The translations under genes and the position numbers were made by a program. The notes below the pieces were generated by a model. The model was not told the DNA's origin, did not search any database, and worked only from the letters and a program-made list of their open reading frames with translations. A stretch of DNA of 64,000 nt from assembly GCA_036172665.1 (NCBI GenBank), contig CM069870.1, forward strand, positions 59,954,212 to 60,018,211, written 5' to 3'. Positions 23,935 to 34,339 of the stretch are shown here, piece after piece (the stretch's first letter is position 1; the number at the start of each line of letters is the position of its first letter). The stretch comes from Prosopocoilus inquinatus. Taxonomy: Eukaryota > Arthropoda > Insecta > Coleoptera > Lucanidae.

Positions 23935-25875
23935 TACTAACCTACTTAACTGTAACTAAAACAAACATTTTTCACGGTCAACCTTAAGAATTTCTTTTGA
24001 TTACTCTATATATTTGGTATGCTTTCTTAAAATTTTTGTTATTACACCTTACACGGCTTACACACCTGCTGTTTTTTTTTTAATCATTAACTTCTATTTT
24101 TTTTGTTATAAATATTGCTTCACACGTGTTTTTTAAACATTTCTAATGATCTACCTAAGTTTCTAACTTTTCATAACTTTCTTTCGAAACACACACCAAG
24201 TCGGTTGGCAGCACTGCACTTTCGTACGTATCTGGCACGTATTTGGCTGTTGTTTGGGCGTTCGTCTCCTCAGGTTGATACCTTCAGAACAGTTGTTCCA
24301 TCTCAAAGATTTCTGTTGAAGCACACCTAATTGTTAATACTTGTTTTGTTTACTTCTAAACCACATACTCCAATTTTATTTTGGGTCAGTGGATCCGATT
24401 TCCGTTCTTGCTTGTGCATTTCGTCTGGATTGTTTGGTAAGTCAGTTTCTCTTTGTTCTTTTATGGTAAACACTCAGGTGTTTGTTCGTTCAGTTGTAGG
24501 CAAGTTCTCTTTACTCTGAACGGTATATTTTTTTTTGTTTCTTCTGTCGTTCGATTACGTACACCTGACAGTTACCAGTTTACCAATTAACGATTTAACG
24601 AGCTTTTTTGCCATTCACCGCTCGGCCTCATCAACCAGCCCTTTACAACTTTAGGCTTCTCCAATTCAATGGGTGTGCCAAATGTCAAATTTTTCGTAAC
24701 TGCAGAACGCTAATGTAATACTGCTCCACCTTAAACGCGTTACAGCGGCCGCCGTTGTAAAAACACAAAAAATTGCCGTAATAAAAAGCGTCAAAAGAAA
24801 TGCGAAACTGCGACTTTATCGAATGCATGCGAGAATACTTTAAGATACTAATCAGTTTGTAAATTTTGGAATTTGCAATGCAAGCGCGTTAAAAATGCTT
24901 TACTTGGCCGAATTTCATAATTGAATTAATAGAAATTGTAAAATTAATGTCGGTCATATTGGTAGTGAGCACATATCAGTTTTAACAGCTATTTTATTCT
25001 CTCTAGTGTGATTACGTAATGTTGCTGATTTTAAACTGTAAAAACAGCAGATAAATTACTACATTATTTTAAAGTTTCTTTATTAAACTAAAGAAATCTT
25101 AATATATTTAATTAGAAATGGAAAGGCAATTTATTACTTGTGAGGGTAAAATATCCGAAAATAAACGATGAATAACGGTGATGTCAATATTTAACTCATC
25201 CGCATTTTTTGTTCGATAATTAAATCGTCGGTTTATAATTTGAAAATACCAAAAATTGTAATTACTTGGACCGAAGTGGCACATGTTTTAATTAATCCAG
25301 GCGCTTTGTGAGCGCGTTTAAAATGTCTCGACTGTTACGATCTATTAATAGACCTCATATGAATAAAACAGATGTTCGTTTACGACATTGTAAACCACTG
25401 ACCTACATTCGGGTGACACAGGCAAGGCGGCGTACCATCCAGCTGTTTGCTATGCCAGCAGTTGTCAAACGGTTTGGTGAAAATCTTCCAATGCATTTTT
25501 CTCGAAAACTATTAACTTAGTGTTAAGGGCATGTAAGTTTAATCGTTGCCATTTATGTATTACAGGTGTACATATTTGCACACAGTAAAAGAACACCCTG
25601 TATATCTGATAGTGGATTTTCAATAAGTGAAGTGTCTCGAAGGTATAATCCATTTTTTTTAATAAACTTAAAAAATATTTTGAAACACTCCCATTCTATA
25701 TTTCCTCCATAAAAATTCTTCTTTTTATAAATGCCACCACTGAACAAATCTATATATTTCAGGCAATGCACAGAAATAGCATGCGTTTAGGAAATCTTGT
25801 TAATGTGTTACTTCAATTCAATTATAAAGATATTAAATTATGCAACATTTACTAAAATTAAAATATCATTTTCAT
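23935..25875. other. No supported gene
   Basis: Thymine-rich sequence at 24060-24560 followed by ordinary AT-rich intron. The frame at 25308-25520 plus resembles nothing known. A single ACACCCTGTATAT at about 25593 looks like a mariner terminus without a visible partner. Confidence 0.4.
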
Positions 25876-25918
25876 GATTGAAAATTAATCTCCGCCCACA
25901 ATAATTTTATATCCGTAG

Positions 25919-25953
25919 ATAGTCGGCAGCTAAGCTGCCATCTTCAGTACGCT
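25919..25953 (-). ncRNA. Decayed family A hammerhead (copy A3) in the Penelope-like element
   Basis: On the minus strand: helix I strand GCGTA, core CTGAAGA (25947-25941), helix II GGCAGC/GCTGCC with loop TTA (25939-25925). The following GAAATACGTATC seen in A1 is reduced to GACTATC. Helix I 3' strand TACGG is kept. Loss of the GAAA core and helix III should abolish cleavage. Its position in the element's 3' region, in the same orientation as the coding remnants, ties family A to Penelope-like elements. Confidence 0.75.
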
Positions 25954-26559
25954 ACCAATTTAAAAGCACTTAAAAGATCTAGAAACAACCTAATCATCCT
26001 AATAAAATCATAAAAATGTAAAAACTAACAACAATCTAATCATCCTAAAAGATATATATGTCTAAATGTAAGTAACTATAAATTATGTAAATATCTAAAA
26101 TTAACCGTCAGAAAACCCTTACAAATAAAAGCTAACCAAACAAACACGGAAATACGGAAATAAGTAGTCCAAAGACTCGAAAAAACTTCTTATTCTAACG
26201 AATAAATAAGTATATAATTCCCTGTTATTTGATACCTAAAAATCCTGAAAAATAAAATACAATATATATATTAAGTCTAAATCGTCAAAAAAAACAACCT
26301 ACAGATGAGAGCAAATCAACTCGTAAATTACGAGCACTTTAAGAAAATTTTATCTCGGAGAACCCTCTCCTTATCAAATATCCAGTGCAAATGCGCTTAA
26401 CTGTCTCTAACACCTCTTTAAATATGATTTAGGTTGCGAAATTTTGCGAATGATTTTTGACTTAAAAAGTACATCTAGGGCCAATTTTTGACTTAAGATC
26501 TAAAAAATAATAATGATAATAATCATATATATCTAAATATGAACCGTCAAATAACCTGT

Positions 26560-27240
26560 AAATTAGAGTAAATCAAATAATACGGAACTAGGTATTGGTC
26601 CATTGTCTAAATTCATTAAATTGTTTTTTTTTTTCGAATAAAAATACTTTCATAAGCATTCAATTCCCTTATTATTTGAAACTTCCTTAATGAGTTTTAA
26701 ATTATCCTTAATAATACTGTGTCCTGTATTGCAAATATGTTGTGCAACACTTGATTTCTCATACCTATTGTACCTGTAGTGACTTAAATGTTCTTTAGAA
26801 CGTGTTAATATATTTCTTTTTGTTTGTCCAATATATTTACTAGTACATTCGCTACACTTAATTTCATAAATTCCAGATTTCTGTTCCAACATCAACTTTA
26901 TCTTTCGGTTTTCCCAATAAATTCTTTATGATATTGTTAGTTGAAAACCCTAATTGTAAGTTTTGGGGTTTAAAAATATGTTTTAAACCTTTGGTGCAAA
27001 ACGGATCGAAAGATATTTTAACAAATTTTCCTAGAGATGAAGTTGCCGTTAAAGTGCTAGAATTTTGGACCTGTTTCCTATAGCTAATCTTCCTAATTAC
27101 ATTACCTACTAATTGGGGAATATAACCGTTATGAACAGCAACATTTTTAATATGTTTAACAATCCACGCAAAATTTCAAGGCATCAGAAAAAAATTCAAA
27201 GCATGAAAGAACACCTGGAAGATATTTTCCGACCTTCGAT
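26560..27240 (-). pseudogene. Penelope-like reverse transcriptase C-terminus and GIY-YIG endonuclease
   Basis: From about 27160 down a frame reads VKHIKNVAVHNGYIPQLVG, the end of the reverse transcriptase, and continues through a linker to the nuclease. The frame at 26895-26650 contains SGIYEIKC and KYIGQTKRN, the GIY and YIG halves of the active site, followed by R..EHL and SVAQHICNTGHSI, conserved in Penelope-like nucleases. After a shift near 26650 a C-terminal tail reads AYESIFIRK and NLDNGPIPS. The enzyme would nick target DNA for retrotransposition. The frameshift and missing N-terminus make it dead. Confidence 0.85.
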
Positions 27241-27291
27241 TTTAAAAAATGAATTCCACTGCAAATAGCTCCTGCAAAATTAATTCCGTTA

Positions 27292-28056
27292 TGCTAGGGC
27301 CACACTAGCGCGTAATGCCGTTAATGACTGCGCTATTTGGCGTTAAACATAGGTGTAGCCACGACTTAACACGCTAATTTGTTATCGTCGTTATGAATGG
27401 CGTTAGACGTTAGATGATAGCTCGAGTGGCGGTCTGTTTTGACTCATCAAAAGGCTTTAGCGCGTCATTTAACGCTTATTTTGGTCACACTAGCTAGCAT
27501 TTGTGAATTAACTCATCCAACAGGTTTTAGCTTAATTGTTATGTATTCAAGCTTGAGCATAGTTAGAGCTTGAGCTTGGTTAATGATTTTAAATACAATA
27601 GGCCGTATTCTCATCTCATGATTAGAGTCGTTTCTAACTAAAGCCGTGATTAAAATAAACAAAAACGATATAGCTTTATGCCAATTTAATGAGTAAGAGA
27701 GTGATAGAGAATTTAATTACGGCATTACTAAATTAAAGACGAGGTTAGAATATGGGCCATTCGCACGAAATGGACAGATAAAACAAATCGAGTAATTATG
27801 AAATAATCGAGTTTTTAGCCTTGGGTTTTGTCTGGTACAGTAATAATACAATAAATTCATAATATAATAATTTGCACTCATGGAGTATACTAGTTTCCAT
27901 CTTGAAATTATTTTATTAAAAAGCGCGTCATTTATTGACTGGACGTCAAATGCAAATGTAGCCATTCAATTTATCGCGTAGTTTAATCTATATTTTTGGA
28001 CGCCTTAATTATTACGATAATGGACGTTAGACGTTAACGTTAGTGTGGCCCTAGCA
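27292..28056. mobile_element. PIF/Harbinger-like MITE with TTA target duplication
   Basis: The 765-base element has 16-base perfect terminal inverted repeats TGCTAGGGCCACACTA (27292-27307 and complement at 28041-28056). Flanking TTA occurs at 27289-27291 and 28057-28059; a 3-base TTA/TAA duplication is the mark of PIF/Harbinger. No transposase frame is present, so it would be non-autonomous. A second inverted-repeat element (27601-27758) is nested inside. It lies 285 bases upstream of the last host exon. Confidence 0.8.
27601..27758. mobile_element. Small inverted-repeat element nested in the Harbinger-like MITE
   Basis: Ends GGCCGTATTCTCATCTC and the complement of GGCCCATATTCTAACCTC are inverted over about 18 bases. 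The terminal GG.CCGTATTCTC matches the element at 11374-11532, suggesting one family. Confidence 0.6.
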
Positions 28057-28134
28057 TTACGGAGAAACAAACGAGATTATTCACCAATTTATGACAAATT
28101 CTAACGATAGTAGGCACTTGACCGGTAGGTACCA

Positions 28135-28290
28135 TGAGCTTAAACAAAATGAACTAGGCACAGATCGCGTAGGGAAAAGCAATGACATATGAGCGAGGCG
28201 GAGTTGTTGACATTGACAGGTGGTAAACGAATTGTGTGAACGTATGACTGAAATAGAACCAGTAATTATCGGTAGTAAGCTATGAATTAA
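28135..28290. repeat. Dispersed repeat shared with 20430-20575, copy 2
   Basis: Same orientation and block order as copy 1. It lies just upstream of the splice acceptor of the host's last exon (28340). Confidence 0.6.
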
Positions 28291-28340
28291 TTAGTTCAGT
28301 CAGTTTTTTTTTTATAGCATCGCTTTCTTTTCCTTTGCAG

Positions 28341-29140
28341 TTTTCACCAAAGAAAAGCCCGACATCGACAACGAATCAACCCCGAATTACCAACCGTACT
28401 TCTGCAAGAACGGTAAGGCCGAGACCCGCTTCATGCCCGAAACGATCTGCAAGTACAAAGTCTCGGAAATATCCTCGCCGACGTTCAAGACGTACGCGAG
28501 CGCGGCATTCCCGGAGCACCAGTCTTCACCCCCGGAATGCCTAGAACGTTACAGTACCAGCCCCAAACAATTCACCAGCGTGTCCCCGAGTTCGCAGGCC
28601 GACAGGAAGCGCTTCCATTCGCCGGATATACTGGCGAGCGAGAAGTTCGTCGAGCTTGATTTGGTGGCGTCGTCCTTGCAGAAGGCCCCCTTAACATTCG
28701 AGACTAGCGAAGAGATAATTTGTGCCCCGTCGGTTTCGAAGATAAAGCAGCAGACTTCGACCCCCATTGTCACGGTGACGCATCACGACGAGATCAGATC
28801 TTTGGACGACGAGCGCTTGCAACCGGAAGGTCAGGAAAGGGCCGGCAGAGTCAACGAAACGTCCTCAGCAGACGAATTAATCGTCGAGGCCTCCGGGTCG
28901 TCCTCCAATCTCGCCGGTGATAAATTAGACGAGATGATGGACAAGATCACGCACGATTTAGATTATTTGCTCAACAGAGATAACGAATTCGATGATATAC
29001 AGCCCAGTTTACCCGTTAACCTCAGCATCAGGAAGATCTCCAAGTCGCAAGTGTGCGTCTTCGAGCAAATCGAGGAGGAGAGTGAGGAGGACGTTAAAGT
29101 TCCTGAAGCAATCACGAACGTCTCCAGAACGAATTGCTGA
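28341..29140 (+). CDS. Last coding exon of the host membrane protein gene
   Basis: The acceptor is TTTTCCTTTGCAG. The first two bases complete a valine codon with the last base of the exon at 1917; 265 codons then run open to TGA at 29138-29140. Codon choice is GC-rich at third positions (for example TCGCCG, GTCTCG), very unlike the flanking intron, which is good evidence for selection. The product is hydrophilic, with no membrane helix: a start around FTKEKPDIDNESTPNYQPYF, a serine/proline-rich middle, and an acidic C-terminus (EQIEEESEEDVKVPE) ending NVSRTNC. It would be the cytoplasmic tail of the membrane protein encoded by the upstream exons. I do not recognise the family. An ATG at 28433 in frame is unlikely to be the real start because the spliced frame reads through it. 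Confidence 0.88.
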
Positions 29141-29166
29141 TAAATTTATATGAATTTTCTTTGTGT

Positions 29167-29172
29167 AATAAA
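29167..29172 (+). promoter_or_regulatory. Polyadenylation signal of the host gene
   Basis: AATAAA lies 26 bases after the stop codon and is followed by a T-rich stretch (GTTTAATTTTTTTATTT). This is a very short 3' untranslated region if used; longer forms are possible. Confidence 0.6.
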
Positions 29173-29179
29173 AGTGTTT

Positions 29180-32100
29180 AATTTTTTTATTTACGACAAC
29201 AGAATCTGTTCGGTTTTATTATTTGTGTATTCAACGAAGCCGTTTTGTTCGTATTGGATACTGTCATACAACGCTGTCACGTCAAAGTTACACACATTAT
29301 ATTTGTTTCATCTTTATATTAATTTCAAACCCGGAAGCGAGAACTTTTAGACAGCTATTTTCATACCTACGTGAAAGCCAAGAACGAAACATAAGTTTTT
29401 AATGGTCCCTCGCGACTTTTGCTCCTCGCGGATAGTTGTTCTCAAAGGTAGTTTTGTTTTGTGCAGAAAGGCAGGCGGAAAACGAAACATCAAATAAAAG
29501 TTTATATCCTGAGAAGTTGTGCCGCAGATATTAAATTTAATATATTCACAAGTGGAGAAGTCGGTTCATTAGCTAATGTAGAAAATAACTTCAATGCTAG
29601 GAGTCCTTACGTTATTATTATCCACCGAAAACAGAACGAGGCAAAAAGTGAAAAAAAAGGCTTTACAGAAAAGGAACAGAAGATAAACCTCGTTTCACAG
29701 TTTAACTACGAGAGTCGTTTGTTTCAAATGTATAAACAAAGAAAACTTTTTTTGTTTCCATTATGTTCTAGGGCAGCGATGCCCTAGGACGCTCCGAAAA
29801 CGCTATCCCCACTCTTGTTTGTTTCGGGAAAAGGAGAATTCATTCACAGAGAAGCGCGCGGCAAATAAATACTTAATAAATACAGCGATCCCAGTTGTAA
29901 CGCCTAGCGCGGTGGAGGAACGTTTCCCCGCTGGCGGTCATCCTTAATCTAGGGTTTTCTATATGCTGTTAAATAGCGTTTTAATTTGATGACGCACATT
30001 ATTTTTAACTTTATCGCTCGTAATTTCACGTTACGTTAACATTGTAAATTGTAGACAAAGAACAGGGTACAGAGCGTCAATCAATCACCGCTCGCTTAAT
30101 TAAGTTCGATTAACATTTGTCGTAACGGCTGGATCATCTTGTAATTTTGTAAAATCCTCTGGCACAGTATCCTAAACAATCCCACCAAAATTTATCCGGA
30201 TCGCACGGCTAGAAAATTTACTTACGTGCTTCCGACGCTATTTAACACGGCGTTTCCGTCCGCTAAATTCCGCCAAAGTTAGTAATTCTTATATTTTGTC
30301 TGCAATAAAAGAGTTAGGCTCGAGAAAGGATTAATTCAAGAAAAAGAAATTTCAAACAAGCAGAAAAGAAACAAACAATTAACCCGCCGTTATTAAAATG
30401 AGAATAAAATCAATTAATATTCAATACTAAAAACATATACCTATGATATGTAAAATGTATAAAACTGGAAACAAAAGACGAGAGAATTTAAAATACTTAT
30501 AATAAGGCAGAAGCAGAGAGACTAAATTTCTGGACTAAATTATTCGAAAAAAGTGCTGCCTATCTACAGGGCCGATTTTTGAGGATATATTTCATGAATA
30601 ATATCAGAAATTATAAATTGATATTACTTCTAACTGTAATAAAACAGTAAATTGGTACGTATACATATCTAAATTTTCGCGCCAAACAAATTATGAACTT
30701 CGTAAGGACTCGTTCGTATTCGTCCGTAAGCGAGTTGCACTTTCGCACCTTGCTTAATATACTGATATTTTAAACTCCCTCGCAAATATCAACATATTAT
30801 ATTTTTTTGAAATCAGGAAAAATGATCTTTCATCTTAACAAACAATATTCAACAAAAAAAAAAAACAAATTGTATTTTTTTTCTAATTTGCAGTGCGCTG
30901 CGTGTTTCCTATGATAACTCTAAGAGATAACAGGTTTTTATTAATAGCAAAATATTAAAAAAACCTGTACATAGTTAGCATCAATGGAATAAGTCGGAAA
31001 ATAAAACAAAAGAATACGAACAAAATGGGTTGCAAAACGGGAATAAGCTAGAAAACGGAAACGATATACAAAAAAAGATCAACTTACAGGAAGAACAAAC
31101 GAAGGAAAAAATTACAAAGAGAAAGGTGCACGAAAAAACAAAAAAAAAATAATCATGATTACGTGGGGCGCTGTTTGAAATTTTTTTAAAAATTGACAGG
31201 AAACCAAACAAGAAATTAAATTGGAAATAGCGTCTATGAGACATGGTCATGAACATAAACTCGATAAAAGAAAAGAAGAACAAAAGCGAATAAACAAACA
31301 AAACGAAGAAAAAACGATGATAAGGCGAACAACAAACAAAACGATTCTAATTTGAAAAAAAAGCTAACAAAAAATTAAGAATGACTGCAAGAAAAACAAA
31401 TACTGTAAAAAGAAATGCAGTGGCATACGAAAAACCAAAAACACAAAAGAAGACTTGAAGATTATTTTAAAAAATGTCAAGAAAAAAAAACTCTAACAGA
31501 AAATAACGGCAACGGAATAACTATTTTAATTTGACGTGCAGAGTGCTGTCTGCGTATATTTGAGACTTAAGCGTGCCAGGCGCAGCCCTCTGGACTAAAA
31601 ATATTTTAGTGAAAAAAAAACTCAAAGGAAAACGAATGATCGCAAAGTAGTCAAAAGAAAAGCAGAACTTAAAATGCGAATGTATTGAAACAAATCTATC
31701 AGCAGTAATCGCCTATAAAGGAAAAGAATCAGCGACATATAAAATATTAATATGTAGTATCGTCACAGAAGACTTCACCAGGTCACGAATGACCTTCACG
31801 GAGAGACTTCCGGTTTGTAAGGGTGTAGATAGACTTGATTTAGATCAGAGTTACATTGACCTCAGAGGTTCGGGGTTTTTTCTGCCAGTCCGGGTTGCCA
31901 GGAACGTCGCATTGAAAACTTCTGCGTTGTGTTGAATGGGGTGGACAATGAACTCGGACGATTACTTAGATTTCTAGCAACAGTTTCGGCTTTGACGAAG
32001 CAGATGTAGGGTCCGAGGGCGACGATTACATCCCACAACGATAACAGTGCAGTCCAAGGGAAATGACGGCGGCGCCTATCACGGATGGAGACGGCACGTC

Positions 32101-32630
32101 ACTTGATATGAATCGAACTAACGATTTAGTTAACGATTAACCTGGTCTATTTACACGCATTTGTTTACAAAAATCTGTTTGTTTAACTAGATTGCGACAT
32201 AGCACTTGAATTTGCGACAGCTTGCAAGTATGCGTTCCAGTTTCAACACTCGCATGTCGTTTTTCGCCGAGCTCTGTGATTGCCTTGATAAGAGAAACAA
32301 GATTTATTTTCTAAACAACACATTTTGTGCCTAAAGGCAATAATAAAAACGCTACTTTGATTTCTGCGACACGAAATTAAAAAATTTGATTTTTTAGACA
32401 AACTCTAATGCAAATTTTAAATTGAAAAAAAAAGAAAAATTTTGGAAAAAAATAAACAAAAAATTGAATTTACTTTATCTTTATAACTGAATACTTGAAT
32501 TTACCTTATTTAAGATCTGCAGCTGACAATGGCACTTAAAAATAAGACAAAAGAAATAAATAAAACAAATAAGAATAGTTCTTAATAATAAAACAGAAAG
32601 AAAATGAATTATAATGTTAAAAGGCGCTGA
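29180..32630. other. Intergenic sequence, nothing recognised
   Basis: AT-rich and A-rich tracts (notably 30980-31520) with short frames of low complexity. The frame at 29461-29787 plus (108 residues) has no family resemblance. A GC-richer stretch at 31780-32110 may be unique host DNA. Confidence 0.4.
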
Positions 32631-32633
32631 TAA

Positions 32634-33005
32634 AATTTTACAACCCGGCGGCTTCACCTTTACTGTCGCCGTCAAAAAAAGTGGATACTTTTTGTGACGT
32701 AAATTTAATAATTCTGAGCATTTTGCTGAATGGCTGTAATTATGAACTGACACTTACGGATGGCAGATATTAATTGATAAAGTTCAGTCATTAATTCAGT
32801 TTGAAAAATATTGTATGTTCCGTACAGCTAGGGCAACAATGGAAAATGAATTTATCTTTAAAAAAGCTTGATTTGTTTGTCATTCGTAGATGACAGTTCA
32901 TAATTCCAGATACCCAGCAAAAGTCAAATTTACGTCAAGAAAAATGTTCACGTTCTTTTTTGGCGACGAGAGTAGCTACGCCGCCGTTGCCGCAGTTAAA
33001 GGAAT
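32634..33005. repeat. Diverged foldback
   Basis: The complement of about 32640-32760 resembles 32880-33000: TGTCAGTTCATAATTACAG/ATTCCAG, CAGCAAAA, AAATTTACGTCA.AAAAA and TTTTTTTGGCGGCGA.AG blocks appear in the same order. The copies are clearly diverged. Frames at 32481-32753 minus and 32890-33189 plus follow from this symmetry. Confidence 0.6.
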
Positions 33006-33316
33006 AAATAGATTACAACGTACCTATTTGAAAATGTGGTACGCTAAGCAAAAGACCGCTCATAATTTAAGAAAATTCGTAACTAAAAATGACAAAAGAA
33101 AAGAAGGCATACAAAAATATCTTCCGCTTCAAATGTTACTTCAATTTTTGATTAACTACAGGTCGGATTATAACAAATTAAGTATTTAGACAATACTCTC
33201 GACGAACAATACGTTGGAAATGTCACATCTGCTCTTATTTTTTGGATCGAGGCAGTTGGAATGTTTTTTCATAAATTTTGGATCGAAGCAGTTGGAAATG
33301 TCACATCCGTTTTTAT

Positions 33317-34010
33317 TTATTTTTTATTCGACGCAAGTCTAATTATATCCTTCATAAATTCTCCGTACGTATAAACTTCAGTAAACCTAAAAGTTCTGAA
33401 ATATCTGGATTGCGTTTTGCCGATTTGTTTGCCATTGCACATAAGCGGACCTCCCGAATCCCCTCCGCAAACATTTGGATTCTTGCCTGAGGTATCGCCT
33501 TTTATACACCAGTGATTGTATCCATTATAAACCATAAAACATGTGTCATCGGGGATTAGTGATACATAAACGCACTTGAAATGTTAAACAAGTAATATTT
33601 CGGGTGTCATTTCTGGAGATCTCCCGAAACCCATAATTGCGCAGTTCCCACAGGACTTTAGCAAGGACGGAGTATTGCTGTTGAAAGAGAGCGTGACGTA
33701 TTTACTTCGTACAATTCCTATCTTCAGTTCTGCTAATGCGATGTCATGCACATTTGAACCATTGATGTAGCCGAGATGAATGTAGAATGCCTCAGCTTCG
33801 CTTACTTGTACATTAGGTGAGATCTCTTCCATCTCTCTTCCAAAGATGACACACCGCCGGAAAAGTAAATTGTATCACCAACCGACCTGAATACTTCTCG
33901 ATCCAAACAATGAGCTGCCGTCAACACCCAAGTTGGATTAAGAAGTATACCACTGGAGATCTTGCCATTCCTGAGTGAAAGGATAAAGTAAGGATGCTAA
34001 TCCGGTCGGC
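33317..34010 (-). pseudogene. Trypsin-like serine protease pseudogene
   Basis: Reading down from about 34000, the catalytic domain is recognisable: PYFILSLRNGK, then WVLTAAHC with the catalytic His, VHDIALAEL with the catalytic Asp, and CGGDSGGPL with the catalytic Ser. Three faults break it: an in-frame TAG near 33985, a frame change near 33835 (between SLEER and EEISPNV), and an in-frame TAA after EILLV at 33584-33586. The usual Cys-Gly-Gly before the His region is SSG, losing a structural disulfide, and the C-terminal VYT region is degenerate. The three catalytic blocks are collinear without introns. It may be a retrocopy or a decayed member of an insect midgut-type protease cluster. Confidence 0.82.
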
Positions 34011-34205
34011 AATCGTATCTTGCTGTTATTTTGCTTGAATTGTCAAAAAATTTAGAAACTATTTTCTCTATCAGAAACAGAAAGAAGAAAATTGTAGCAA
34101 CTTTTCTAATTAAATACTTTTTCGTTAAGCGTCATTGTCAATTTATCACTTGCAAAAAAAAAAAACAAAACAAATTAAATGTTTCAATTATATCCATTGA
34201 CTCTA

Positions 34206-34331
34206 TTAACGTTTTCTTTTGTCATGCACTTTGTGCACTCAATGTATCTTCATCTCGTTTTAACCTCATGGAATAAAATGAGATGAAGATACACTCAGTG
34301 CACGTAGTGCACGCCAATCGAAAACGCTATA
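34206..34331. mobile_element. Palindromic MITE (family M2), copy 1
   Basis: Arms meet at TTTTAACCTCATGGAATAAAA. They contain GTGCACT.A.TGTATCT.CATCTCG and end AACGTTTTC / GAAAACGCTAT. The same element occurs at 50419-50542 with the same central loop. Confidence 0.85.
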
Positions 34332-34339
34332 CGATTCTA

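Larger units (their letters stand above)
25880..27240 (-). mobile_element. Penelope-like retroelement, 3' part
   Basis: The minus-strand fragment carries the end of a reverse transcriptase, a GIY-YIG endonuclease and a 3' non-coding region with a decayed hammerhead ribozyme. That order is diagnostic of Penelope-like elements. The 3' non-coding part is partly duplicated: about 26090-26225 resembles 26525-26690 (both have ACCGTCA.A.AACC and a TTATTTGA block). The 3' end, near 25880, shares CCCACAATAATTTTATATCC with the foldback at 6842-7175. The 5' end is truncated near 27240. Confidence 0.85.
1918..28340 (+). other. 26.4 kb intron of the host gene, filled with transposon remains
   Basis: The donor is GTAATC at 1918 and the acceptor CTTTTCCTTTGCAG ends at 28340. 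Phases on the two sides match (1 and 1). The intron contains LINE, Penelope-like, MITE, satellite and foldback sequences listed separately; no other host exon was recognised inside it. Confidence 0.7.

Noticed and set aside
32481..33189. Two similar-sized frames on opposite strands (90 and 99 residues)
   Set aside because: They arise from the two arms of a foldback and have no conserved domain.
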